From contig JAGHSR010000079.1 of NCBI GenBank assembly GCA_018065765.1, forward strand, positions 1-21,359: a DNA stretch of 21,359 bases, read 5' to 3'. The stretch is from Candidatus Colicola coprequi (lineage in GTDB: Bacteria; Bacteroidota; Bacteroidia; Bacteroidales; Paludibacteraceae). Shown in pieces: positions 15,782 through 21,359 of this stretch. The translations under genes and the position numbers were made by a program. Numbering within the stretch: position 1 is the first letter of the stretch; every line of letters starts with the position of its first letter. The notes under the pieces were generated by a model. The model searched no databases, was not told the origin of the DNA, and saw nothing but the letters and a program-made list of their open reading frames with translations.

Positions 15782-16223
15782 TGTGTGAAACTTTGTTGGA
15801 GAAGATGATGGTTTTGTCGTTGTAGAGTTGCAACGGTTGCCGGTCGATGTTGGAACTATGGAAGAACCATTTGGCGGTTTGTTCGAGCCAAGGTGCTTGT
15901 TGTCGGAAGAAGACGTGTATTTCGTTGTCAACGATGGCGACGTCTTCGATGAAATTGACGAACGTAACTGCCTTGTCACCTGTGGCTTGTATGAGTGCCC
16001 CAATGAACGAACGTAGGTAGGCACTGCTGATGTCGGGTTCGCGGTAGTCGTGCTGCATAAAGCGACGAAACATGTCGGGAGCGTAGTCTATGGAGATGTG
16101 TTTGGTTTCGCAATATTGCAGTTGCTTTTTGACAAGTTCCATCGGGTGGAGGTAGCCAAACTCGGAAACGACGATGTGTGTTAGTTGTTTGATTAGTTCG
16201 GGAGAACGATAGGGATTTTCCAT
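15777..16223 (-). CDS. Unrecognised 148-aa soluble protein
   Basis: The frame from the ATG at 16223 encodes MENPYRSPELIKQLTHIV, continues through GYLHPMELVKKQLQY, MFRRFMQHDYREPD and LRSFIGALIQATGDKAVTF, and ends NDKTIIFSNKVSHI. Composition is balanced with regular alternation of hydrophobic and charged residues, typical of a real globular protein, but I recognise no family, motif, signal peptide or membrane span. An upstream extension to 16307 adds a low-quality basic N-terminus and overlaps a terminator-like palindrome, so it is rejected. The gene follows the small lysine-rich unit and precedes the 55-aa gene. The stop codon lies within a heptad repeat. The accessory setting suggests mobile-element or defence ancestry, but nothing in the protein proves it. 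Confidence 0.68.
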   Translation of the reverse strand: MENPYRSPELIKQLTHIVVSEFGYLHPMELVKKQLQYCETKHISIDYAPDMFRRFMQHDYREPDISSAYLRSFIGALIQATGDKAVTFVNFIEDVAIVDNEIHVFFRQQAPWLEQTAKWFFHSSNIDRQPLQLYNDKTIIFSNKVSHI

Positions 16224-16280
16224 AATTAAAAAATATTTTTTTTTGTTGTTTTGTCTCCGTTGTGAATGTTTGCCCCGCTG

Positions 16281-16308
16281 CAATCTAAGTAGGCCAAACA
16301 ACAACAAA
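16281..16308 (-). promoter_or_regulatory. Weak promoter candidate for the 148-aa gene
   Basis: On the minus strand, TTTG (16305-16308) and TTAGATTG (16281-16288) followed by CAGCGG resemble the promoter boxes. The spacer is only 16 nt and the -7 box is imperfect. The start would be near 16274, about 50 nt before the ATG. Confidence 0.3.
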
Positions 16309-16336
16309 ACTTTATAAATTTATTTATAAAGTTTTG
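16305..16336. terminator. Perfect AT-rich palindrome, probable terminator
   Basis: CAAAACTTTATAAA (16305-16318) and its exact complement (16323-16336) form a 14-bp stem with a 4-nt loop. In the leftward transcript the stem ends in GTTTTG followed by TTGTTGTTT, so it can end the small unit that starts near 16560. The stop codon of the lysine-rich frame lies inside it. Confidence 0.65.
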
Positions 16337-16539
16337 GAAATGTTTTCCACATTTTTTCTTTCTTTACTTTCTTTTTGGTTCTTTTTCTTTGCTTTTTTCT
16401 TTTTGTCGTTTTTGTGTTCTTGCTTGAGCCACTTGGTGAGTTCTCGTTCTTGCCGTTTGGCTTGTTGAGGAACTGCTCGCAGGCTCTTGTAGTGTGACGG
16501 GTCGGGTATAGATGGTGATGAGGCGGCAAGAGCCGTCAC
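16324..16539 (-). CDS. Small lysine-rich protein, 71 aa (tentative)
   Basis: A frame starting at GTG (16539) encodes a short low-complexity N-terminus (MTALAASSPSIPDP), then SHYKSLRAVPQQAKRQEREL and TKWLKQEHKNDKKKKAKKKN, ending in further Lys/Glu-rich sequence. The middle looks like a charged helix; the tail is extremely basic and could bind nucleic acid. The start is chosen because a strong promoter predicts transcription from about 16560, and 20 nt is the leader length seen for neighbouring genes. There is no ATG in frame after the promoter. The alternative frame beginning with TTG at 16529 has a less protein-like composition. The unit could instead be a non-coding RNA of about 250 nt. Confidence 0.42.
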   Translation of the reverse strand: MTALAASSPSIPDPSHYKSLRAVPQQAKRQERELTKWLKQEHKNDKKKKAKKKNQKESKERKNVENISKTL

Positions 16540-16541
16540 AC
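16482..16541 (-). ncRNA. Pseudoknot-ordered structured leader element
   Basis: In the leftward transcript, GUGUGACGG (16541-16533) is complementary to CCGUCACAC (16500-16492). The directly adjoining CUCUUG (16532-16527) is complementary to CAAGAG (16489-16484), extendable to 8 bp. The order A-B-A'-B' is that of a pseudoknot or of two competing helices. The connecting loop is 26 nt, and A' and B' are 2 nt apart. Helix A contains the proposed GUG start codon. A small hairpin CGGAA-UAG-UUCCG precedes it. Confidence 0.5.
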
Positions 16542-16564
16542 CGGAACTATTCCGAATGCGGCTG

Positions 16565-16594
16565 CAAAGGTAAGGCAAAAAAATCGAAAACAAG
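16565..16594 (-). promoter_or_regulatory. Promoter of the small lysine-rich unit
   Basis: On the minus strand TACCTTTG (16565-16572) is followed by GCAGCCGC, the same extended -7 box as the tRNA promoter. The upstream box is CTTG (16591-16594) with an 18-nt spacer, one mismatch from TTTG. The start is predicted near 16560. Confidence 0.6.
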
Positions 16595-16882
16595 TGAGAA
16601 ATTTCGCGAAAAAAAGTGCAATAATGTTAAAATTGCTTAAATGTTCCACGAAATTTGGAGTGTTATTTACCCGTCATCCACCCGTAATCCACCCGTGTTT
16701 TGCGGGTGCGTGGAACAATGCAAAATGGAGAGGACCCTAACCCCGACCCTTTCCCTCATAGGGCAAGGGAGAGAACGCTTTAGCGCAGCAAAGCGGGCGC
16801 TAGAAATCCTAAAATGGGGGTTGCGTAGTATGCGGCACTGGGAGCCGCGTAAGGTGCTAATGGAGCCGCCCAAGAATGGGCG
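16595..16882. other. Repeat-rich non-coding stretch
   Basis: No gene is supported here. It holds two inverted 9-mers, TGTTCCACG (16642-16650) and CGTGGAACA (16709-16717), around an 11-bp tandem repeat (ACCCGTCATCC-type, three units, about 16670-16702). It also holds a CCCTTTCCCT/AGGGAGAG inverted pair (about 16747-16775), an AGCGC/GCGCT pair (about 16783-16802) and a GCGGC/GCCGC pair (about 16830-16846). The hairpin CCGCCC-AAGAAT-GGGCGG (16866-16883) ends it. Confidence 0.6.
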
Positions 16883-16938
16883 GAATGGAGAATGCAAAAT
16901 GCAAAATGCAGAAGGCAGACGGCGAAAGGCAGGAGGCA
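16883..16938. repeat. Heptad array next to the radA stop codon
   Basis: Eight consecutive 7-bp units without gaps: GAATGGA, GAATGCA, AAATGCA, AAATGCA, GAAGGCA, GACGGCG, AAAGGCA, GGAGGCA. The array ends one base before the radA stop codon (complement of 16940-16942). Confidence 0.88.
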
Positions 16939-16939
16939 A

Positions 16940-18331
16940 TTATTTGAAGAGTAGTCGGAAGGCGTCAGCCACTTTTTTGACGGGTAGGACTTCGATGGTG
17001 AGGTTTTTTTTGCTATAGTTTTGTCCTGCTGGGACAAGGATTCGTTGGAAGCCCAGTTTTTGCGCTTCCTGTATGCGTTGTTCCAGTCGGCTGACAGGAC
17101 GTATTTCGCCGGCGAGTCCCACCTCTCCTGCAAGGGTAGTGCCGGGATGAAGTTCGATATCCATATTAGAAGATAGCACGGCAGCTAACACCGCAAGGTC
17201 GATGGCGGGGTCGTTCACCCGCAGTCCTCCGGCAATATTGATGAAGACATCTTTTTGCAGCAATTTGAAGCCTACTCTTTTCTCCAGCACCGCCAGTAGC
17301 ATATTGAGTCGTCGTCCATCAAATCCTGTGGATGCGCGTTGTGGAGTACCGTATGCGGCAGAAGAGACCAGTGCCTGCACTTCAATCAGCAGGGGTCGTA
17401 CTCCCTCCACAGCCGCAGCAATGGCTATGCCACTGAGTCCGTCGTGGTTTTGCGACAAGAGCAGTTCACTGGGGTTGGTTACTTCACGCAAGCCGTCCTG
17501 TTGCATCTCAAAGATGCCCAATTCGGAAGTAGAGCCGAATCGGTTTTTCTGTGCGCGCAGGATACGGTACATATAGTGTTGGTCTCCCTCGAACTGGAGC
17601 ACGGTATCGACTATGTGCTCCAGCACTTTGGGTCCGGCAAGCGATCCCTCCTTGTTGATATGTCCTACGATAAGGAAAGGTATATTCGTTTCTTTGGCAA
17701 AGGTAAGAATACGCGCAGCACATTCGCGCACCTGACTAAGGCTTCCAATCGTTGCGTCGATGGCTTGGGTTCCGATGGTTTGTATGGAATCAACAACGAC
17801 TATTTCCGGTTTCAGTTCGGTGACTTGTTGAAGGATGGTTTCCAGTGATGTTTCGCTGATGATGTAGAGGTTTTCGGGTTTGCCGGCTAATCGTTCAGCC
17901 CGCAGTTTGAGTTGTCGGATAGACTCTTCGCCACTGGCATAGAGTGTTTTTTGTGTTCCCAACCTCATCAAGACCTGCAGTGCTAATGTAGATTTGCCTA
18001 TTCCGGGTTCGCCCCCCAGCAGGATCAGACTGCCGGGCACTAATCCTCCTCCCAGCACGCGATTGAGTTCGCCGCAATGCAAGTCGATACGTGTTTCTGC
18101 CTGGGGCTCTATTTCCTGCAGGCGGGAAGGGGGGAGCCCCCCTGCAGAAGGCAGAATGGAGAATGGAGAATGGAGAGTGGTGAGCCCCCCGACCCCCTGA
18201 AGGGGGAGTTTAGAGTTGGTGATTTGTTCCTCGTACGTTCCCCATTCTCCGCAAACGGGGCAACGTCCTAACATCTGCGGAGCTTTGGCGCCACAGGAAG
18301 AACAGATATATTGAATGGTTGGCTTGGACAT
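16940..18331 (-). CDS. radA: DNA repair protein RadA (Sms)
   Basis: RadA is a RecA-like hexameric ATPase that helps branch migration and the processing of recombination intermediates. The 463-aa protein has the N-terminal C4 zinc finger (C10, C13, C24, C27) and Walker A GGEPGIGKST at residues 106-115. The Walker B strand EIVVVDSIQT and the RadA signature KNRFGST follow, and then a Lon-protease-like C-terminal domain. Oddly, the linker between zinc finger and ATPase core (about residues 43-70, LQGVGG ... LHSPFSILPSAGG ... LPPS) is encoded by heptad repeats and G/C palindromes of the type found between genes in this window. The usual conserved segment resumes at LQEI. The ATG at 18331 starts MSKPTIQYICSSC, typical for the family. 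The gene follows rnz after a heptad array and is probably the last gene of the dnaN cluster. Confidence 0.95.
   Translation of the reverse strand: MSKPTIQYICSSCGAKAPQMLGRCPVCGEWGTYEEQITNSKLPLQGVGGLTTLHSPFSILPSAGGLPPSRLQEIEPQAETRIDLHCGELNRVLGGGLVPGSLILLGGEPGIGKSTLALQVLMRLGTQKTLYASGEESIRQLKLRAERLAGKPENLYIISETSLETILQQVTELKPEIVVVDSIQTIGTQAIDATIGSLSQVRECAARILTFAKETNIPFLIVGHINKEGSLAGPKVLEHIVDTVLQFEGDQHYMYRILRAQKNRFGSTSELGIFEMQQDGLREVTNPSELLLSQNHDGLSGIAIAAAVEGVRPLLIEVQALVSSAAYGTPQRASTGFDGRRLNMLLAVLEKRVGFKLLQKDVFINIAGGLRVNDPAIDLAVLAAVLSSNMDIELHPGTTLAGEVGLAGEIRPVSRLEQRIQEAQKLGFQRILVPAGQNYSKKNLTIEVLPVKKVADAFRLLFK
18116..18209. repeat. Heptad and G/C-palindrome cassette inside radA
   Basis: CTGCAGG (18116-18122) and CCTGCAG (18141-18147) flank the palindrome GGGGGG-AG-CCCCCC (18129-18142). 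Heptads GAAGGCA, GAATGGA three times and GAGTGGT follow (18147-18181). The CCCCCTGAAGGGGG hairpin comes last (about 18193-18206). The whole keeps the radA frame open. Confidence 0.85.
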
Positions 18332-18392
18332 TTAGAGAATGGAGAATGGAGAATTGAGAATGGAGAATTGCCTTCTGCCTTTTGCATTCATA
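18332..18392. repeat. Heptad array between rnz and radA
   Basis: Five units in register GAGAATG, GAGAATG, GAGAATT, GAGAATG, GAGAATT (18335-18369) are followed by units in the opposite orientation (GCCTTCT, GCCTTTT, GCATTCA, 18370-18390). The array fills the whole spacer between the rnz stop codon and the radA start codon. Confidence 0.88.
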
Positions 18393-19175
18393 TTAGAATT
18401 GGATGGTTTGTTTTTCTACGGCGAGGATTGTGTCTTCAAACAAGGACTGAGCTTCCGTTAAGAACGCTTGATGATCCTCTATTCGTGCCGAATAGTGCCC
18501 TATCATCAACTGCCCTACCTCGGCATGTTTGGCTATGGAAGCGGCCTGCAAAGCCGTAGAATGCAACGTTTTGGCAGCACGAGCCTTGTGCTCATCCGTG
18601 TAGGTTGCCTCGTGATAGAGCAAATCGACATTCTTGATTTGCGTCACCATCTTGAGGTTGATGGCAGTATCCGAGCAATACGCGTACCGTTTGCGCGAAG
18701 GTATGCCGCGATGGTGCTCCACGAACAGAAAACCGCAACAAGGCACCGAATGCTTGAGCGGGATAGTAGTTACCGAAAGAGTACGGTCCTCAAAAATCAC
18801 CTCTTCCTTACGCGGATTGATAGGATGAAAAACCACCTCGTAGGGTAGGTCGGCACAGTAATAGTTCATCTGCGGGCGCAGCAATTTTTCCAAGTCAGGA
18901 TGCGCATAGATATGCAGAGGTTGTGTACGCCCCATCATGCCGAACGTGGAGATCAGCCCTATCAGCCCAAAACAGTGGTCTCCATGCAGATGGGAAATGA
19001 AGACGCTATAGAGCCGCGACGTATGAACGCCCAACTTGCGCATAGTGAGTTGCACCCCTTCGCCACAGTCAATCAGGAAGGATTTGTCACAGAGGGTGAC
19101 AATCTGTCCGGAGGGCGAGTTCTGATACGTTGGCATAGCACTGCCCGAACCTAATATGGTGAGAGAAGCCGGCAT
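18393..19175 (-). CDS. rnz: Ribonuclease Z with shortened arm
   Basis: RNase Z is the metallo-beta-lactamase-fold endonuclease that trims tRNA 3' ends, needed where CCA is not encoded, as in the tRNA of this window. The 260-aa protein has the metal site SHLHGDH (H62, H64, D66, H67), H142, D169 in CSDT, H188-E189 in the YHEATY block and H227 in GHYSAR. Relatives in Bacteroidales are about 300 aa. Between GFLF (148-151) and YAYCSDT (164-170) they carry an insertion of more than 50 residues, the flexible arm that grips the tRNA elbow. Here only 12 residues remain (VEHHRGIPSRKR). All catalytic ligands are intact, so it is probably an active enzyme with altered substrate handling. Its start codon abuts a heptad array that fills the spacer after the exonuclease gene. 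Confidence 0.92.
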   Translation of the reverse strand: MPASLTILGSGSAMPTYQNSPSGQIVTLCDKSFLIDCGEGVQLTMRKLGVHTSRLYSVFISHLHGDHCFGLIGLISTFGMMGRTQPLHIYAHPDLEKLLRPQMNYYCADLPYEVVFHPINPRKEEVIFEDRTLSVTTIPLKHSVPCCGFLFVEHHRGIPSRKRYAYCSDTAINLKMVTQIKNVDLLYHEATYTDEHKARAAKTLHSTALQAASIAKHAEVGQLMIGHYSARIEDHQAFLTEAQSLFEDTILAVEKQTIQF

Positions 19176-19231
19176 GGAGAGAATGGAGAATGCAAAATGG
19201 AGAATGCAAAATGCAAAATGGAGAATGGAGG
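19176..19231. repeat. Heptad array between the exonuclease gene and rnz
   Basis: Seven perfect-register units GAATGGA, GAATGCA, AAATGGA, GAATGCA, AAATGCA, AAATGGA, GAATGGA occupy 19181-19229. The array fills the space between the stop codon of the exonuclease gene (19232) and the rnz start codon (19175), so it forms the upstream untranslated part of rnz. Confidence 0.9.
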
Positions 19232-20176
19232 TTAGAGTTTTTTGGGGAATAAAGTACCTTGTTCGTTTTTGCCAAAACGTTGGCGAAGGAGTTCCAGTTG
19301 GTCATCGGTAGCAGGTTGGTGTTGCTCTTGTCGTCTTTGTTCTCGGCGTTGCGACTTGATATCGTCCATCACTTGCCGGAATACACGCTTGGTATAAAGA
19401 GGAAAATCGCTGTTCATGAGCCAACTGTAATAGCCCGGGTCGGTGGCAAACACTTGTGCTATGGGTTGTCCCTTGTACTTGCCAAAATTGATAACCTGTC
19501 TGCCTTGCTCATCCATAACAACACGTCCGGCCAGGTCAGCCATAGGTTGCTGTGTGGTGTATTGTGCCAACGCCTCAACCGAAGCCGGCAGGTCGGCATG
19601 TTGCTGCATCTGCGCCATAAGAACCTCATAGGTTGCCATCGTATCCGCATCGGCAGAGTGGGCGTCCTCAAGGTTCTTGCCACAATAGTGCATGTACGCC
19701 GCAGTCAGATTGCGGGGAGTGTGCTTTTGGAAGATGACAAACGCGTCGATAAACTTAGACTCCTCCCGCAAATCGTAGTCCATTCCCGCACGGAGCAGTT
19801 CTTCTTGCAACAAAGGTACGTCAAAATGGTTGCTATTGTAGCCGGCTAAATCGCATCCGCGCAGATAGTCTATCACTTGTGGAGCCAGTTCGCCAAACGT
19901 GGGTTCGTTCACAAGGTCTTCATCGTAGATATGATGTACTGCTGAAGCGCCTTCCGGGATGTGCATTTGTATTTCCTGTCCGTTCTTGTCGTGTTCCGGA
20001 TATCCGTCCGGGGTCAGTCGTGTTGGTTTGACGCGCAAAGTACGACAGGGTTCACACTCACCAGACGGCAACATTTTGAGCAGAGAGATCTCGACGATGC
20101 GGTCGGTTGCTATATTAACACCCGTCGTCTCCAAATCAAAGAAGACGAGCGGGCGTTCGAGTTGTAGTTTCATCAT
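19232..20176 (-). CDS. DEDDh 3'-5' exonuclease (DnaQ-like)
   Basis: This 314-aa protein has the exonuclease domain of the DnaQ/RNase T superfamily at residues 9-185. Exo I is FFDLETTG (D14, E16), Exo II is NSNHFDVPLL (D119) and Exo III is HSADAD (H173, D178), which are the four acidic residues and the histidine of the DEDDh class. A second small region, FGKYKGQPIAQVFATDPGYYSWL (from about residue 230), resembles the C-terminal segment found in exonuclease X-like proteins. A glutamine- and arginine-rich coiled segment follows. Because dnaN lies 13 bp upstream on the same strand, a role in replication-linked proofreading or repair is likely. It is not a classical stand-alone epsilon subunit, since the C-terminal part differs. 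Two adjacent ATG codons (20176 and 20173) are possible starts. Confidence 0.92.
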   Translation of the reverse strand: MMKLQLERPLVFFDLETTGVNIATDRIVEISLLKMLPSGECEPCRTLRVKPTRLTPDGYPEHDKNGQEIQMHIPEGASAVHHIYDEDLVNEPTFGELAPQVIDYLRGCDLAGYNSNHFDVPLLQEELLRAGMDYDLREESKFIDAFVIFQKHTPRNLTAAYMHYCGKNLEDAHSADADTMATYEVLMAQMQQHADLPASVEALAQYTTQQPMADLAGRVVMDEQGRQVINFGKYKGQPIAQVFATDPGYYSWLMNSDFPLYTKRVFRQVMDDIKSQRREQRRQEQHQPATDDQLELLRQRFGKNEQGTLFPKKL

Positions 20177-20189
20177 GAGATATACTTTC

Positions 20190-21311
20190 TTAGTCGTTCA
20201 GCAGGATAGGCATGAGCAGCATAAGCAGGTCTTCGTTCTCGGTATTCTCCGTAGGCAGCACCAGTCCCGCGCGGCTGGGTTCGGAGAGTTGCAGCATGAC
20301 ATCCGCCGATGCGATAGCAGACAAGATCTCGATCAAGAAAGGAGCCTTGAATCCAATAGCCATCGGAGTGCCGTTGTAGGAGCATGCGATTACCTCTTCG
20401 GCACTGGTGGAGAAGTCTATATCCTGCGCAGAAATCTTGATTTGGTTGTCGGAGATAGCCAGTTTGAGCAGCGAAGTGCCGGTATTAGCAAACACGGCAA
20501 CGCGTTTGCAGGCATTGACCATCGTCTGACGATCTACAATCACTTGATTGGGGTTGTTCTGCGGAATGACGGCGTTGTAGTTGGGGTAGCGGCCTTCTAT
20601 CTGACGGCAAATGATGATGGTTGTGCCGAAGGCGAACTTCACATTCTTTTGTCCAAAACTGATTTGTACGTCCGTAGCCTCTTTGCCCAAAACATTCTTG
20701 AGCAGGTTAGCGGGTTTCTTGGGCAGGGTGAAAGTAGCCGGGGCATTGGCTTTGAGGGCGTTGTTAGTATAACGAACCAAACGGTGTGCGTCGGTAGCCA
20801 CAATGGTGGTTTTATCCTCTGACATGTCGAAATAAATGCCATTCAGGGTAGGACGCAGTTCGTCGTCAGCCGTGCAGAAAATGGTCTTGTTGATAGCATC
20901 CAGCAGAGTGGTGGAAGGAAGATTAAACTGATTGGTTCCCTCTTCGGCTACCATCTCCGGATATTCGTTTCCATTAGCTCCCACAAAACTGTATGTACCA
21001 TTTTCGCTGGTGATGTTCATGGAGAAGTTGTTATCGTCGATTTGGAAGGTAAGCGGTTGCTCCGGAAATTCCTTCAATGTCTCCAGAAGCAGTTTAGCTC
21101 CGCTTGCCACTTTGCCGTTCCCCTCTGCATTCTCCACATCCAAAGTGGTGCAAATAGTGGTCTCACCATCCGATGCGGTCAGAGAGAGTTTGTCACCATT
21201 GAGTTCAAAAAGAACCGACTCAAGGATTTGCATACTGTTTTTGGCAGCTATAACACGACTGACTGCCAGAAGTTGAGTAAACAACTTGGAACTTGATACG
21301 TTAAATTTCAT
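20190..21311 (-). CDS. dnaN: DNA polymerase III beta subunit (sliding clamp)
   Basis: The sliding clamp encircles DNA and tethers the replicative polymerase and many repair proteins. The 373-aa length is that of the family. The sequence begins MKFNVSSSKLFTQLLAVSRV and contains ILESVLFEL, GTYSFVGANGNEYPEM, ATDAHRLVRY, the central QIEGRYPNY motif and the end LLMLLMPILLND, where conserved clamps have a P-M-R/x-L tail. The three-domain layout is complete. It is the first gene of the leftward cluster. No promoter boxes are visible in the 48 bp between its start and the window end, so its promoter probably lies outside. Confidence 0.97.
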   Translation of the reverse strand: MKFNVSSSKLFTQLLAVSRVIAAKNSMQILESVLFELNGDKLSLTASDGETTICTTLDVENAEGNGKVASGAKLLLETLKEFPEQPLTFQIDDNNFSMNITSENGTYSFVGANGNEYPEMVAEEGTNQFNLPSTTLLDAINKTIFCTADDELRPTLNGIYFDMSEDKTTIVATDAHRLVRYTNNALKANAPATFTLPKKPANLLKNVLGKEATDVQISFGQKNVKFAFGTTIIICRQIEGRYPNYNAVIPQNNPNQVIVDRQTMVNACKRVAVFANTGTSLLKLAISDNQIKISAQDIDFSTSAEEVIACSYNGTPMAIGFKAPFLIEILSAIASADVMLQLSEPSRAGLVLPTENTENEDLLMLLMPILLND

Positions 21312-21359
21312 ATTGTTGTATTTTTAAGGGTTATCGCTTTCGTTTTCGTTGTGCATTAT

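Noticed and set aside
16320..16529. Alternative lysine-rich frame starting with TTG
   Set aside because: The N-terminal part (PPHHHLYPTRHTTRACEQ) is not protein-like; the frame starting at GTG 16539 has a better charged-helix segment and leader length.
16642..16717. Functional intact parS site
   Set aside because: The half-sites are 58 bp apart, too far for a normal ParB dimer site; kept only as an observation.
16883..16938. CRISPR-like array
   Set aside because: The repeats are 7 bp, contiguous and without spacers, and no cas gene is present.
19811..19818. TACCTTTG box on the minus strand inside the exonuclease gene
   Set aside because: No TTTG box occurs at a suitable distance and it lies deep in a conserved coding region.
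19959..20822. 287-aa open frame opposite the exonuclease and dnaN genes
   Set aside because: It spans two well-supported genes on the other strand and their junction, with no family signature.

Overview
The window looks like a chromosomal segment of a Bacteroidales bacterium (Bacteroidota); the family cannot be fixed from sequence alone. Four things point there: several promoters of the TTTG-N19/20-TAnnTTTG type, genes with no Shine-Dalgarno motif, the ruvA-sprA gene pair, and housekeeping proteins of clear Bacteroidales type. The giant sprA gene encodes the outer-membrane translocon of the type IX secretion system (T9SS), so the organism is expected to secrete proteins by T9SS, although no other T9SS gene or cargo C-terminal domain is visible here.

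Layout. 1-120: divergent promoters, one leaving the left edge and one driving a CPBP-family membrane protease (120-1040, +). 977-3337 (-): parE (topoisomerase IV subunit B) followed by a small membrane-anchored conserved protein whose 3' end overlaps the protease gene. 3536-5170 (+): an acyl-CoA synthetase. 5218-5442: a tRNA unit with a CAU anticodon, preceded by a partial tRNA-like copy and followed by a strong terminator. 5443-5808: non-coding, with iterated 9-mers and tandem promoters for ruvA. 5809-14010 (+): ruvA and sprA. 14077-16570 (-): an accessory region with an AAA ATPase/DUF4143 protein, a 55-aa hydrophobic protein, an unrecognised 148-aa protein and a small lysine-rich gene with a structured leader. 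16571-16939: repeat-rich non-coding DNA. 16940-21311 (-): a replication/RNA-processing cluster transcribed in the order dnaN, DEDDh exonuclease, rnz, radA.

The least ordinary content falls in three groups. (1) A family of degenerate 7-bp tandem repeats (GAATGGA, GAATGCA, AAATGCA, GAAGGCA and similar) fills the spacers between the leftward genes almost exactly and has entered the radA reading frame, where it encodes the linker between zinc finger and ATPase core. (2) There are RNA-level oddities: a tRNA-like minihelix next to the tRNA gene, an RNase Z without its usual substrate-binding arm, and a small mRNA whose start codon lies in a pseudoknot-ordered pair of helices. (3) Two nearly identical 33-bp palindromes lie upstream of the ATPase gene. 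All functional readings of these three groups are inference.
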